Part shown: positions 1-9,200 of the stretch, one piece after another
How the letters are laid out: every line of letters starts with the position of its first letter
Numbering within the stretch: position 1 is the stretch's first letter
Assembly (NCBI RefSeq): GCF_019075875.1
Contig: NZ_JAHOOZ010000001.1
Location: 682,001-746,000, forward strand
From: Novosphingobium sp. G106
GTDB taxonomy: Bacteria > Pseudomonadota > Alphaproteobacteria > Sphingomonadales > Sphingomonadaceae
DNA: 64,000 nucleotides
Direction: 5' to 3'
The notes under the pieces: model-generated
The model's database searches: none
What the model was told of the DNA's origin: nothing
The model's input: the letters and a program-made list of their open reading frames with translations, nothing else
Made by a program: the position numbers and the translations under genes

Positions 1-306
1 GGCGATCCGTTGTGGATCGATCTGGGTGAGGCAAAGGAAGTCGCCGAGGTTTCGGTCAACGGCAAGCTCGCCGGCTCTGCCTGGCACGCGCCCTATCGCG
101 TCGATATCGGCGCGGCGGCGAAGCCGGGCAGGAACGCGCTGCAGGTTCGGGTCGCCAACCTCTGGGTCAACCGTCTGATCGGTGATGCTCAGCCCGGTGT
201 GACCAGCAAGATCACCTGGACCGCGCTGCCGACCTATAAGGCAAACGCGCCGCTGCGCCGCTCGGGCTTGATCGGGCCGGTGACGCTGCTCGGCCAGCAA
301 AAGTAA
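1..306 (+). CDS. C-terminal end of a glycoside hydrolase (GH106/GH2-like), 5' truncated by the window edge
   Basis: The reading frame is open from base 1 and stops at TAA 304-306, so only the last ~101 residues are seen. They form a beta-sandwich-like tail: LWIDLG near the start, then VSVNGKLAGSAWHAPYRVDI and NLWVNRLIGDAQPG. This pattern (short VNG strand, W-x-APYRVDI, NxWxNRLIGD) is typical of the C-terminal sugar-binding domain of sphingomonad/Bacteroidetes GH106-type alpha-L-rhamnosidases and related GH2-fold enzymes. The catalytic part lies outside the window, so the substrate cannot be told. It converges on the mutarotase-like gene 10 bp away. Its place beside xylA/xylB suggests a role in hemicellulose or pectin side-chain removal. 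Confidence 0.7.
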   Translation, partial: GDPLWIDLGEAKEVAEVSVNGKLAGSAWHAPYRVDIGAAAKPGRNALQVRVANLWVNRLIGDAQPGVTSKITWTALPTYKANAPLRRSGLIGPVTLLGQQK

Positions 307-316
307 GGGAGGGGCC

Positions 317-970
317 CTAGGGCTGTGCGATCGTGCGCAGCCTTAGGCTGGCCGACGCGATGCCACCCGGCGCGAGCATGGCGGGCTGGGCGCAGCAGCG
401 GATGTCTTCGCCTGGCGCGGTGAGGCCGGTGATCGCGAGGTTGTCCGACGGTTCGAGCACCAGCGTCAGCGCGTGCTCGCGCCAGCGCATTTCGAGCGGG
501 CGGTTGCAGGGTACCGCAGCACGCCGGCCGCCGGCCGATAGCGCCTGAACGCCTAGCGCGGCCGGCATGGCATCCGCGCCGAGATTGACGAGACTGACGG
601 TGACGATCAGCCCATGTCGGTCGAGGATGAAGGTCTGGCTGGCGACGAAGGGTGCACCCTCCTCGGTGGCGCAACGGCTGTCGAGCAATGTCGCCGCACT
701 GGGCGTGGAGGTGACGACCGACCATTCGCCGAGCCACTCTAGAACCGGCAAAGGATCGGCCCCCAACCAGACCCGGCTTCGGCGGGCTGCGGGTGCATCT
801 TCGCCCACCCCGAGCGAGAACGGAACAAGCGGGCGCTGGGGCGCGTCGAGGATGTCCGGACCGCAGACCGGCCGCATCAGCGGCTCGCCGCGCCAATCGA
901 AAGCCAGCACCGCGCCGCCGCGCTCGGGGGCGAGCGTCAGCGCATAGTCGCCGGCCGCGAGCCGCAGCAT
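317..970 (-). CDS. Aldose 1-epimerase-like protein, short and probably lacking the catalytic residues
   Basis: A 217-aa protein whose start begins like sugar mutarotases (YALTLAPERGGAVLAFDWRG, then PLMRP and LVPFS) and whose middle keeps the family strand GLIVTVSLVNLGADAMPAALG. Family members are usually near 290-350 aa. The segment after LVPFS that normally holds NRI and the first catalytic His is missing. The usual GxHPYF motif with the second His is replaced by GVQALSAGG. The ATG at 968-970 shares its A with the xylA stop (TGATG overlap), so it is translationally coupled as the last gene of xylB-xylA-mutarotase. It may be a degenerate mutarotase or a sugar-binding paralogue; activity is doubtful. 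Confidence 0.7.
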   Translation of the reverse strand: MLRLAAGDYALTLAPERGGAVLAFDWRGEPLMRPVCGPDILDAPQRPLVPFSLGVGEDAPAARRSRVWLGADPLPVLEWLGEWSVVTSTPSAATLLDSRCATEEGAPFVASQTFILDRHGLIVTVSLVNLGADAMPAALGVQALSAGGRRAAVPCNRPLEMRWREHALTLVLEPSDNLAITGLTAPGEDIRCCAQPAMLAPGGIASASLRLRTIAQP

Positions 971-2283
971 CAGAACCGGGCCACGAGGTTCTCGAGCCAT
1001 TCCTGGCGGCCCGAGCGCGGCTCCGGCCCGCGGTTGCTGTGGATGGCGATGTCGGCGACCGAGGCCAGCGTCGCATCCGGTGCGTGGATCGCGTGGCCGA
1101 ACTCGCCTTGCCAGCCGGAATAGCGCTCGGCGCGGAACCGATCGAGCTGGCCGTCCTCGACGATCGCGGCGGCGCGTAGCAGTGCCCGCGCGATCGTGTC
1201 GATCCCGCCGATGTGGCCGTGGAACAGATCCGCCGCGTCGATCGACTGGCGCCGCACCTTGGCATCGAAGTTGAAGCCCCCCGTGGTGAGGCCACCGGCG
1301 CGGAGCACTTCCAGCATGGCCAGCGTCAGTTCCTCGACCGAGTTGGGGAATTGGTCGGTATCCCAGCCGTTCTGCGGATCGCCGCGGTTGGCGTCGATCG
1401 AGCCGAAAATGCCGAGCGCCCGGGCCATGGCAATCTCATGCTCGAAGGTATGGCCCGAAAGCGTCGCGTGGTTGGCCTCGATGTTTACCTTGACCTCGTT
1501 CTCCAGCCCGAAGCGGCGCAGGAAACCGAAGACGGTCTGGGTATCGAAATCGTATTGGTGCTTGGTCGGCTCGTGCGGCTTGGGCTCGATCAGGATCGTG
1601 CCTTTGAAGCCGATGCGGTGCTTGTGATCGACCACGAGGCTGAGGAACCGGCCGAAGTTCTCCTGCTCGATGCCGATCTCGGTATTGAGGATCGTGTCGT
1701 AGCCCTCGCGGCCGCCCCAGAGCACATAGTTGGAGCCGCCCAGCCGATGCGTCGCGTCGAGGCAATCGCGCACCTGCATCGCGGCCCAGGCATAGACTTC
1801 CGGGTCCGGATTTGTCGCAGCGCCCGCCATGTAGCGCGGATGGCTGAACAGATTGGCGGTTCCCCAGAGCAGCTTGCGGTCGTGCCGCTCCTGCAGTTCT
1901 TCCAGATGGTCGACGGCTTCCGCGAAGCTTGCGCGGAATGCGGTGGCGTCTCCAGCGTCGGCCATGACGTCGACATCGTGGAAGCAGTAGAACGGCACGT
2001 CCAGCTTCTCGACGAAGGCTAGAGCGGCCTCACGCTTGGCGCGCGCCCGCTCCGCATCGTTGGGCCCGGCGTGCCAGGGCCGGTAGAATGTGCCAGCGCC
2101 GAACACGTCGCTGCCCGGCCAGCAGAAGGTATGCCAGAAGCATACGGCAAAGCGCAGGTGATCTTCCATACGCTTGCCGAGAACGAGCCGATCCTTGTCA
2201 TACCAGCGATAGGCCAGGTGGTTCTGGCTGTCCGGCCCCTCGAAGCGAATGGTGTCGAACGGGGCGAAGTAGTCGGCGGACAT
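970..2283 (-). CDS. xylA: Xylose isomerase
   Basis: 437 aa, the usual length for class II xylose isomerases. It interconverts D-xylose and D-xylulose in the cytoplasm with two divalent metals. Visible motifs in order: [15 protein letters not shown], the FHDVD box with the catalytic His, [16 protein letters not shown], the signature [30 protein letters not shown], and [20 protein letters not shown] with metal ligands. The ATG at 2281-2283 was chosen because the conserved N-terminus ([12 protein letters not shown]) follows directly. It lies 10 bp downstream of xylB and overlaps the mutarotase-like gene, so the three form one operon read away from the LacI gene. Confidence 0.97.
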   Translation of the reverse strand: MSADYFAPFDTIRFEGPDSQNHLAYRWYDKDRLVLGKRMEDHLRFAVCFWHTFCWPGSDVFGAGTFYRPWHAGPNDAERARAKREAALAFVEKLDVPFYCFHDVDVMADAGDATAFRASFAEAVDHLEELQERHDRKLLWGTANLFSHPRYMAGAATNPDPEVYAWAAMQVRDCLDATHRLGGSNYVLWGGREGYDTILNTEIGIEQENFGRFLSLVVDHKHRIGFKGTILIEPKPHEPTKHQYDFDTQTVFGFLRRFGLENEVKVNIEANHATLSGHTFEHEIAMARALGIFGSIDANRGDPQNGWDTDQFPNSVEELTLAMLEVLRAGGLTTGGFNFDAKVRRQSIDAADLFHGHIGGIDTIARALLRAAAIVEDGQLDRFRAERYSGWQGEFGHAIHAPDATLASVADIAIHSNRGPEPRSGRQEWLENLVARF

Positions 2284-2293
2284 CGATTTCCTT

Positions 2294-3736
2294 TCAGAGC
2301 GCGCGGACGACGGAAGAGGCCGCGCGGAATCGGGTAAGTTTGGGGGCGAGGCGTTCGGCCAGCACGGAGTCGGGCTCGATGACATGCGAGACGGGCGGGC
2401 GGACGCAGACTTGCGCGGGTGCGGCGCCAGTGACGGCGATCTGCGCGAGACGCGCGGCGCCGAGCGCGGGGCCGACCTCGCCGCCTTCGAGATAGACGAG
2501 CCGGACACCGAGTGCCGCGGCCAGGATTCTGCCCCAATGGTGCGAGCGCGAGCCGCCGCCGATCACGGCCAGTTCCTCGATATGCGTGCCTGCCTCGCGC
2601 AGGGCGTCGAGGCCGTCGGCATGGGCGAACGCGACGCCTTCAAGCACGGCAGCGGCTAGGCGGCCTCTGTCGGTCTCGTTGTCGAGCTTCAGGAATGCGC
2701 CGCGCACGTGCGGGTCATTGTACGGGGTGCGCTCGCCCGACAGGTAAGGCAGGAACAGTTCCGGCCCCACGGCCACGCCGGCGCGTTCGGCTTCGGTAAA
2801 CAGCATGCCAGGGCCGTCGAGCCCGGTGATGCTAGCGGCCCAGTCGATGCAGGCCGCGGCGGACAGGTGGACCGCCATCTGGTGCCACATGTCGGGCAGG
2901 CAGTGGCAGAAGGCGTGGACTGCGCGCGCCGGATTCGGACGGAAATCGTGCGTCGCGACGAAAATCACGCCCGATGTGCCGAGCGACAGCAGCGCATCGC
3001 CGTCGCCGATCACGCCGACACCGGCCGCGCCGGCAGCATTGTCGCCGCCGCCCGCCGCGACAGGTACCTGCGCCATGCCCCAGGCGGCGGCGGCGTCGGG
3101 GCGCAGTGTGCCAGTGACGGTGCTGCCTTCGAACAGGCGCGGCATCTGCGCCCGCGTCAGCCCGCTCGCCGCAAGCATCGCGTCGCTCCACTCGCGCGCC
3201 GCGACATCGAGCCAGAGCGTGCCGGCGCTGTCGGCCATGTCCGAGGCCTTGTCGCCGGTCATCCGCAGCCGGACGTAGTCCTTGGGCAGCAGCACCGTGC
3301 GAAGCTTGTCGAGCAGGGCCGGCTCGTGCTTGCGGATCCAGGCCAGCTTCGGTGCGGTGAAGCCGGGCATGGCGATATTGCCCGTGATCGCACGCAGCCG
3401 AGGTTCGGCCACTTCCAGTTCCCCGCACTCTGCGAAGCTGCGACCGTCGTTCCACAGGATCGCAGGTCGCAGGGGGCGGTCGTCATCGCCGAGCAGCGTC
3501 GCGCCGTGCATCTGGCCGGCGAGGCCGATGCCGGCAACCTGCGCGCGCGTCTCGGCGGGGAGGGCAAGCACGGCCGCTTCGGTGGCAGCCCACCAATCGT
3601 CCGGCTCCTGCTCCGACCATAGAGGGTGGGGCCGAGACACCGCGAGCGGCGCGGATCGCTGCTCGTGCAGTTCGCCGTCGTCGCCCAGCGCTACGACTTT
3701 CACGCCCGAGGTGCCCACGTCGATTCCGAGGAACAT
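2294..3736 (-). CDS. xylB: Xylulokinase
   Basis: 480 aa, FGGY kinase family, phosphorylating D-xylulose to xylulose 5-phosphate for the pentose phosphate pathway. The start ATG at 3734-3736 gives [13 protein letters not shown], the first phosphate loop of the actin-like ATPase fold. Other family marks are [13 protein letters not shown], the substrate-site segment [30 protein letters not shown], and the C-terminal [15 protein letters not shown] adenosine-binding part. It is the first gene of the xylB-xylA-mutarotase transcript and is divergent from the LacI regulator. The 97-bp intergenic region carries a LacI-type box at 3766-3779, so xylose-responsive control by the neighbour is likely. Confidence 0.96.
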   Translation of the reverse strand: MFLGIDVGTSGVKVVALGDDGELHEQRSAPLAVSRPHPLWSEQEPDDWWAATEAAVLALPAETRAQVAGIGLAGQMHGATLLGDDDRPLRPAILWNDGRSFAECGELEVAEPRLRAITGNIAMPGFTAPKLAWIRKHEPALLDKLRTVLLPKDYVRLRMTGDKASDMADSAGTLWLDVAAREWSDAMLAASGLTRAQMPRLFEGSTVTGTLRPDAAAAWGMAQVPVAAGGGDNAAGAAGVGVIGDGDALLSLGTSGVIFVATHDFRPNPARAVHAFCHCLPDMWHQMAVHLSAAACIDWAASITGLDGPGMLFTEAERAGVAVGPELFLPYLSGERTPYNDPHVRGAFLKLDNETDRGRLAAAVLEGVAFAHADGLDALREAGTHIEELAVIGGGSRSHHWGRILAAALGVRLVYLEGGEVGPALGAARLAQIAVTGAAPAQVCVRPPVSHVIEPDSVLAERLAPKLTRFRAASSVVRAL

Positions 3737-3765
3737 CGATTCTTTCGCTCTCCCTGCGAAAGCAA

Positions 3766-3779
3766 AGATAGCGCTAACA
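3766..3779. promoter_or_regulatory. LacI-type operator between xylB and the lacI-family gene
   Basis: AGATAGCGCTAACA is an imperfect palindrome centred on AGCGCT. It matches 6257-6270 (TGGTAGCGCTATCA), 12697-12710 and 34127-34140. The central CG with TA flanks is typical of LacI-family operators, and the sequence resembles the xylose boxes I recall from Caulobacter and Xanthomonas. It can serve both divergent genes. Confidence 0.75.
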
Positions 3780-3833
3780 TAACCACAAGCGCAAGCCCTT
3801 GCTTTGAGCCGGACCGGCGCATAGGCAAAAGCG

Positions 3834-4895
3834 ATGAACGAGATTGCCAAGGTTCCACGGAGAAAGCGCCGGGCGCAGAGCGCACCAACCGTCGCCGATG
3901 TCGCACGTGCGGCCGGCGTATCTTCGATGACCGTCTCGCGCGTGATCAACGGCGAGGCGAACGTCGTCGAGGCGACGCGCCAAAAGGTCCGTGATGCGGT
4001 TCGTTTGCTCGGCTACGTGCCCAATCCGGCGGCGCGCAGCCTTGCCGGCGGTCGGCAATGCCGGATTGCCCTGCTCCACAGCAATCCCAGCGCGGCCTAC
4101 CTCAGCGAGTTCCTGGTCGGCACGCTGGAAGAGGCGAGTGCCACCGACGCGCAATTGGTGGTCGAGCGCTGCGACGGCTCCGAAAGCGCCGAGGTGCTCG
4201 TGTCGCGGCTAAAGGCGCACCGCATCGACGCCGTGCTGCTGCCTCCGCCGCTCTGCGACGACAATGCGCTGTGTGAAGCCTTGCGCGCGCGCGCCATGCC
4301 GATGGTCCAGATCGCCACTGGCCGCCCGGTCGATTTTGCCCATGCTGTGACGATCGACGACGAAGGAGCGGCGCATGCCATGACCCGCCACCTGATCGGA
4401 CGCGGACACCGGCGCATCGGTTTCATATCGGGGAATGCCAATCAGACGGCCAGTCACTCGAGGCGCCGCGGCTACGAACGCGCGCTGGAAGAGGCCGGCA
4501 TTGCTGCCGATCCGGAACTTATTGTCGAAGGCGACTTCACTTACCGTAGCGGTCTTGCCGCGGCGGAAGTCCTCCTCGCGCGGGAGCCGAGGCCTTCGGC
4601 GATATTCGCCAGTAACGACGACATGGCCGCGGCCGCGTCAGCCGCCGCGCATCGCAACCGGTTGGAGGTGCCGCGCGACATCTCGATCGTCGGTTACGAC
4701 GATACGCCGATCGCGACGACCGTCTGGCCCGAGCTCACCACGATCCGCCAGCCGATCCAGGAGATGGCTCGGCTCGGCACACGTCTGCTGATCGAGGCCG
4801 TGCAAAACAGGCGATCGGGCGAGGGGCTGGCGGTGCGCCACGAGCGCCTGGACTTTGAATTCGTGGCCCGAGCCTCGGATGCGGAGCGGGCCTAG
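3834..4895 (+). CDS. LacI-family transcriptional regulator, likely of xylose/xylan genes
   Basis: 353 aa. Residues about 18-66 are the LacI DNA-binding domain: TVADVARAAGVSSMTVSRVI is the helix-turn-helix and LLGYVPNPAARSLA the hinge helix. The rest is a periplasmic-binding-protein fold with RGHRRIGFISG, AIFASNDDMAAAA and SIVGYDDTPIATTVWPELTT, the usual effector-domain signatures. It is divergent from xylB, and a LacI-type palindrome lies between them. A XylR-like xylose-responsive repressor is the natural reading, but the effector is inferred from context. Its stop overlaps the stop of the ROK gene tail to tail by 3-4 bp. Confidence 0.9.
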   Translation: MNEIAKVPRRKRRAQSAPTVADVARAAGVSSMTVSRVINGEANVVEATRQKVRDAVRLLGYVPNPAARSLAGGRQCRIALLHSNPSAAYLSEFLVGTLEEASATDAQLVVERCDGSESAEVLVSRLKAHRIDAVLLPPPLCDDNALCEALRARAMPMVQIATGRPVDFAHAVTIDDEGAAHAMTRHLIGRGHRRIGFISGNANQTASHSRRRGYERALEEAGIAADPELIVEGDFTYRSGLAAAEVLLAREPRPSAIFASNDDMAAAASAAAHRNRLEVPRDISIVGYDDTPIATTVWPELTTIRQPIQEMARLGTRLLIEAVQNRRSGEGLAVRHERLDFEFVARASDAERA

Positions 4896-6069
4896 GGCGA
4901 TAGATATATCTGCTCGAGCACCATGGCCGCAGCGCCTCTGGCATAGTTGGTGTCGTTCATGATCTTGAAGGTGACGCGATCGGGATCGCGCAGCACGGGC
5001 AGCGTGTCGCGATGCAACGCCTCGAAAAACGGGTCGGACAGGAGTGCGATCAGCGCCGGACTCTTGGTGAGCACCGCGATCCGCGCAGGGTCCTGCATGT
5101 TGACGTGGTTGGCCATCGCGCGACCGAGATAGCGCGCAGCCTGATCGAACAGGGCGAGTATTGCGGCTTCGCCGGCCATGGCCCGCTCGGCAAGTTCGGC
5201 GAACCTTCTGCGCAAAGAAGGCAGGGATGGGGTCTCCTCGCCCGCCAACTCGGCAGCCTGGAATACAATGGCACTCATCGAGCTATATGCCTGCAGGCAA
5301 CCCTCAGCACCGCAGTGACAGCGCCTGCCGCCTTCGGGCACAACCTTGGTGTGGCCCATCTCGGCTTCGACGCCGTGGCTACCGATGAGCAATTGGCCTT
5401 GTTGGTAACGCGCGCCGCCGAGGCCGAGATCGACCAGCACAAGCGTGAAATCGTCGACGCCGGCGTCGTCGCCAAACCAGTGTTCAGCGCGCGCCAGCAG
5501 GTTGACGTTGTTGTCCACCCGCGTCGGGATGCCCAGATCGCGCTCTACCGCATGGGCGAAGGGGAAGGGCAATCCTCCGAAAGTCTCGAAGAACTTGATG
5601 ATGCCAGCGCGGCTTTCAACGATTGCGGGGAGGCCGATGCCGATCTGGGCAATGCGATCGCGCGCAACGGGGCTGGCCGCGATGGCCTGCGCGATGAGTT
5701 GGGCGAACTGCTTTGCCAGCATCGCCGGATCTGACGTGGGTATGTAAGATGCGACATGGGCCGGACCTATGGGCTTTCCGCGCAGATCGACGATTTCCGT
5801 TATGAGGTGGGCGTCGTCGTTCATGGTCGCGCCTGCGACGAAAGCGCCTTCCGGATTGATCCGAAGATTGACGCGCGGGCGTCCGCGGTGGGGGAGGGTA
5901 CGCGCTCTTCGATCACGAGGCCGCGCTCGACCAGATCGCGGACGATCGCGGTGATCGTGCCCCCGTTCAAGCCCGACAGCTCGGCCAGATCGGTGCGTGA
6001 AACGGGTTCGGCCGCCCGCAGCGCCTTGAGCACCGAGAGACGATTGTAGGCTTGATCGGACATTCGCAT
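4892..6069 (-). pseudogene. ROK-family regulator (NagC/Mlc/XylR type) broken by a single-base frameshift
   Basis: The N-terminal part (start ATG 6067-6069 behind GGAAGACAGG) encodes a MarR-like winged helix: LSVLKALRAAEPVSRTDLAE, then LSGLNGGTITAIVRDLVERG. The frame is lost in a run of five G (plus strand 5890-5894). One extra base there would rejoin ...EERVPSPHRGRPRVNLRINP in the frame that continues to 4892. That frame holds the full ROK domain: QIGIGLPAIVES, TRVDNNVNLLARAEHWFG, VDLGLGGA, GVEAEMGHTK and the zinc-site signature CHCGAEGCLQAY. Restored length would be about 392 aa, normal for ROK repressors. An AT-rich NagC/Mlc-like operator lies just upstream (6119-6139). The break may be a sequencing error, a recent mutation, or conceivably programmed slippage. 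Confidence 0.85.
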
Positions 6070-6118
6070 GCGCGCCTGTCTTCCAGACTTGGGCGCGTCC
6101 AACAAGGCGGCACATGTA

Positions 6119-6139
6119 TTATTTTATACGGTAAAATAA
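6119..6139. promoter_or_regulatory. Probable ROK (NagC/Mlc-like) operator
   Basis: A perfect inverted repeat with arms TTATTTTA and TAAAATAA around a 5-bp spacer (TACGG), in otherwise GC-rich DNA. NagC and Mlc of enteric bacteria bind TTATTTT...AAAATAA sites. It lies 50 bp upstream of the ROK start, so autoregulation is likely, and it also sits upstream of the TBDR gene at 6358. Confidence 0.7.
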
Positions 6140-6256
6140 ATTTGACAGCAGAAGCAGGTCGAATTATCCGGTGATTGCAAGCCGCTTGAGGGAGCGGAGC
6201 GAGACCACCCGGCAAGCCGTCTCGAAGGTAAAACTGAGACAGTTGCGTTTTGGTTA

Positions 6257-6270
6257 TGGTAGCGCTATCA
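6257..6270. promoter_or_regulatory. LacI-type operator upstream of the first TBDR
   Basis: TGGTAGCGCTATCA, same palindrome type as 3766-3779, located 88 bp upstream of the TBDR start codon. With the xylB/lacI box it predicts joint control of xylose kinase and outer-membrane uptake. Between this box and the gene lies a further 10-mer, CGATCTAATT (6289-6298), also found upstream of the MFS gene at 11498. Confidence 0.7.
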
Positions 6271-6357
6271 ATACAAAGCGATCATATTCGATCTAATTAA
6301 GTCAAGAATGATGGCGGATGCGATCCGCTCAGAGGATGCATTTTCAGGGAGGCAATC

Positions 6358-9135
6358 ATGTCGAGTTCGTTTGCGCGTGCGTTTCGTGTTTCCACGATCG
6401 TGGGGATTTCCGCTCTCGCCTTGATGCCAGGGCTGGCTGTGGCGCAGGACGAAGGTTCCGGCGACGAGAACGGCAAGGAGATTGTCGTCACCGGCACACT
6501 GATCCGTGGCATCGCCCCCGTCGGTTCAAACACCATCGCGATCGGGCAGTCCAAGATCGAGGAAACCGCCTCGCTCACCTCGAACGAGTTGTTGGCGACG
6601 ATCCCGCAGGTCACGAACTACTTCAACAACGTTCCGGCGGCCGATCTCGCGATCGCGGTGAACCAGTTCCAGGTGTCGCGCCCGAACATCCGCAGGATCT
6701 CGCCCAACAATGCGTCGAGCTCGGGCACGCTGATCCTGATCGACGGGCATCGAATCGCTTCGGCCGGCGTCTCGCAGGCTTCGACTGATCCCGACGTCAT
6801 TCCGACCGGCGCGATCGAGCGCGTCGACGTGGCGACCGAGGGCGGTTCGGCCACTTACGGCAGCGACGCGGTCGCGGGCACGATCAACTTCGTCACCCGC
6901 AAGCGGTTCGATGGGCTCAAGGTCGATGCCCACTACGGCATTGCGGACGATTACTGGCAGTGGGACGCCAGCGCGACTGCGGGCAAGGACTGGGGTTCGG
7001 GCTCGCTCTGGGTGTCCTACACCTATACCAAGAACCGCCCGCTGTTCGGTGGCGACCGCGATTTCATCCACCGGCTGAACTACTCGGCCGCCCCGGTCAA
7101 CGGCGTCTATCCTGGCCGAAGCGCCCAGTGTGCGGTGCCCAACATCAATATCGCCACCAGCCTGCCGCCCCCGCTTCCTGGCGGTGTGCAATCGCAGACG
7201 ACCTATCCCTACAAGCCAGGGGCAACCGGTGCGACTCTTGTGGCCGGCGTGCCAAATAGCTGTGACGAGTTGACGAATACGGCGATCGTTCCCGCGGCGG
7301 AACGTCACGGCGTGATGGCCGGGCTCTACCAGGAGTTGGACGATTCCACTACTATAACGGCGCGCGCCTTCTTCAGCCGGCGTTCTACCCTCGGAACCGC
7401 GCCGAGCCTCGGTACGATCACCATGAGCACGAGCAATCCCTTCGCCATAACGCCGGCGGGCGCGCGTCTCGGGCCGGGTGCGGTCTGCAGTCCGCAGATC
7501 CCGTTCGCTATCTGCAATGCGAGCGAAACAGTCGATTTCAGTTTTTCGCCGCTGCTGGGCAATGCCAGCAAGCAGCAGAAGACGCTGCTCGAGGAATGGG
7601 GCGCCAATGCCGAGCTGACCAAGAAGCTGGGCGAAAATTGGGAAGTGCGCGGCCTGTTCAACTATAGCCGCAGCAATTCCGGCTTCGAGCTGATCGATGC
7701 CAATACCACGCGGCTCAACGCTGCCGGCGCCGGCACGACCGCGGCGACCGCGTTCAATCCGTTCAATCTCGCACAGACCAATCCCGCGGTGATCGCCTCG
7801 ATCATGAACAACGAGATCGCCGGCCAGGCCAAGGACGAATTGCTCGACCTGCGCCTGATAGCCGACGGCAAGCTGTTCGAGCTGCCGGGCGGCGACGTAC
7901 GGATGGCGATCGGTGCTGAATACATGCATGATGGCTTCAGCAAGCGGTACCAGACCGACATTGCCATCGGCGCACTGAGCGGCTTCCCGTTCGTCAACTA
8001 CGGCCGCAACGTCAAATCGGTGTTCGGCGAACTCAACCTGCCGATCATCGGCGGGAATGGGCCGTCGCTCGTGATCTCGGCCGCGGGCCGGTACGACGAC
8101 TACAGCGATTTCGGACACACCTTCAATCCGAAGCTGGGTGCCACTTTCAAGCCGGTCGACTGGCTGTCGCTGCGCGGCAACTGGGGGACTTCGTTCACCG
8201 CGCCTACGCCGCTCGATCAGCTGGGATCGCTGGCGAACACGATCAATGCGTTCCCGTTCGTCGCTTTCACCAAGCCCGGCGACACCACGGCACCGGGATC
8301 CTACACGATCGCGCTCCAGGGTTCTGCGCCCAACCTTCAGCCGCAGAAGGCCGATACCTGGTCGGTCGGTTTCGATGCCGATCTGCCGTTCGTCCCTGGC
8401 CTCAAGACGAGCCTCAGCTACTATCGCGTGATCTTCAAGGACATCCTCTCGACGCCGGTAGTGAACTCGCAGATCTTTACCAACTTCGGCAGCAACATCA
8501 CCACGAACGTCGCGGGCCTCAGCGCAGCCCAGCTCAATGCTTTTGCCGCGCTGGCGCCCAACGGCCATGCCGTGATCGATCCGCTGATCGGTACGCGGAC
8601 CGTCTATGAGACCGTGGATTTCCGCACCAACAACTATGGCACGCTGAAAGTCGGCGGTCTCGACGGTTCGGTGAACTACGCGACTGCGACCAATTTCGGC
8701 GGTGTCGATTTTGCCCTGAACGTCAACTACCAGTTGGAGCGCAAGTCGCAGGTCACGCCCACCGCGGCGGTTGTCGATCTGTTGGCCAAGGACGATGGGC
8801 CGAAGCTGTTCCTGCAGGCCAGCACGGGCATCAACATCGGTGGTCTGCGCGCGCAGGTCACATGGAACCACAGCGGCGGCTATGACATCACGCCGACCGC
8901 CAGCGTACCCGTGCAGAACCACATCGGCGCGTTCAACGTGTTCAACCTGTTCTTCAAATACGAAGTGAAGAGCGATGCGACGATGTTCAAGGACCTGAGC
9001 TTCACGCTGAACGTCAACAACGTGTTCGATCAGGATCCGCCGGTCTCCTTCCTCACCGGTCCCGCAGACAACGGCTATGCCAACGGCTTCACGCTGGGCC
9101 GCATGTTCGTTCTGGGCGTGTCGAAGAAGTTCTAA
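6358..9135 (+). CDS. TonB-dependent outer-membrane receptor (carbohydrate uptake type)
   Basis: 925 aa. The ATG follows GGGAGG with 6-bp spacing. A signal peptide (ISALALMPGLAVAQ) is followed by the TonB-box-like KEIVVTGTLIRGIAPVGSN and the plug domain with VDVATEGGSATYGSDAVAGT. The long beta-barrel ends in a C-terminal strand with terminal Phe (FVLGVSKKF), as outer-membrane beta-barrels do. Barrel segments such as YDDYSDFGHTFNPKLGATFK and LNVNNVFDQDPP are typical of Caulobacter/sphingomonad receptors. Its substrate is probably an oligosaccharide taken up for the adjacent xylose/hexuronate genes, given the LacI and ROK sites upstream. It resembles the receptor at 38273-41164, which has the same EIVVTGTLxRGIAPxGxN start. 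Confidence 0.95.
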   Translation: MSSSFARAFRVSTIVGISALALMPGLAVAQDEGSGDENGKEIVVTGTLIRGIAPVGSNTIAIGQSKIEETASLTSNELLATIPQVTNYFNNVPAADLAIAVNQFQVSRPNIRRISPNNASSSGTLILIDGHRIASAGVSQASTDPDVIPTGAIERVDVATEGGSATYGSDAVAGTINFVTRKRFDGLKVDAHYGIADDYWQWDASATAGKDWGSGSLWVSYTYTKNRPLFGGDRDFIHRLNYSAAPVNGVYPGRSAQCAVPNINIATSLPPPLPGGVQSQTTYPYKPGATGATLVAGVPNSCDELTNTAIVPAAERHGVMAGLYQELDDSTTITARAFFSRRSTLGTAPSLGTITMSTSNPFAITPAGARLGPGAVCSPQIPFAICNASETVDFSFSPLLGNASKQQKTLLEEWGANAELTKKLGENWEVRGLFNYSRSNSGFELIDANTTRLNAAGAGTTAATAFNPFNLAQTNPAVIASIMNNEIAGQAKDELLDLRLIADGKLFELPGGDVRMAIGAEYMHDGFSKRYQTDIAIGALSGFPFVNYGRNVKSVFGELNLPIIGGNGPSLVISAAGRYDDYSDFGHTFNPKLGATFKPVDWLSLRGNWGTSFTAPTPLDQLGSLANTINAFPFVAFTKPGDTTAPGSYTIALQGSAPNLQPQKADTWSVGFDADLPFVPGLKTSLSYYRVIFKDILSTPVVNSQIFTNFGSNITTNVAGLSAAQLNAFAALAPNGHAVIDPLIGTRTVYETVDFRTNNYGTLKVGGLDGSVNYATATNFGGVDFALNVNYQLERKSQVTPTAAVVDLLAKDDGPKLFLQASTGINIGGLRAQVTWNHSGGYDITPTASVPVQNHIGAFNVFNLFFKYEVKSDATMFKDLSFTLNVNNVFDQDPPVSFLTGPADNGYANGFTLGRMFVLGVSKKF

Positions 9136-9145
9136 ATCAAGCCTC

Positions 9146-9177
9146 GGGCCGCCATGTCGTAAAGAGCATGGCGGCCC
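9146..9177 (+). terminator. Stable hairpin after the TBDR, without U-tract
   Basis: GGGCCGCCATG and CATGGCGGCCC form a perfect 11-bp stem around a 10-nt loop, directly after the TBDR stop and 24 bp before the next start codon. No run of T follows, so it is more likely an mRNA-stabilising or attenuating element between receptor and secreted-protein genes than a full intrinsic terminator. Confidence 0.55.
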
Positions 9178-9200
9178 TGCATATTTCGGGAGAAGTAAGG

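Noticed and set aside
3737..3949. N-terminal extension of xylulokinase
   Set aside because: It would run through the promoter and into the LacI gene on the other strand; [11 protein letters not shown] is the family start.
5887..5900. Programmed frameshifting as the explanation for the ROK break
   Set aside because: The G/C run alone lacks a recognisable slippery heptamer with downstream stimulator, and similar single-base breaks occur in three unrelated genes; error or mutation is simpler.
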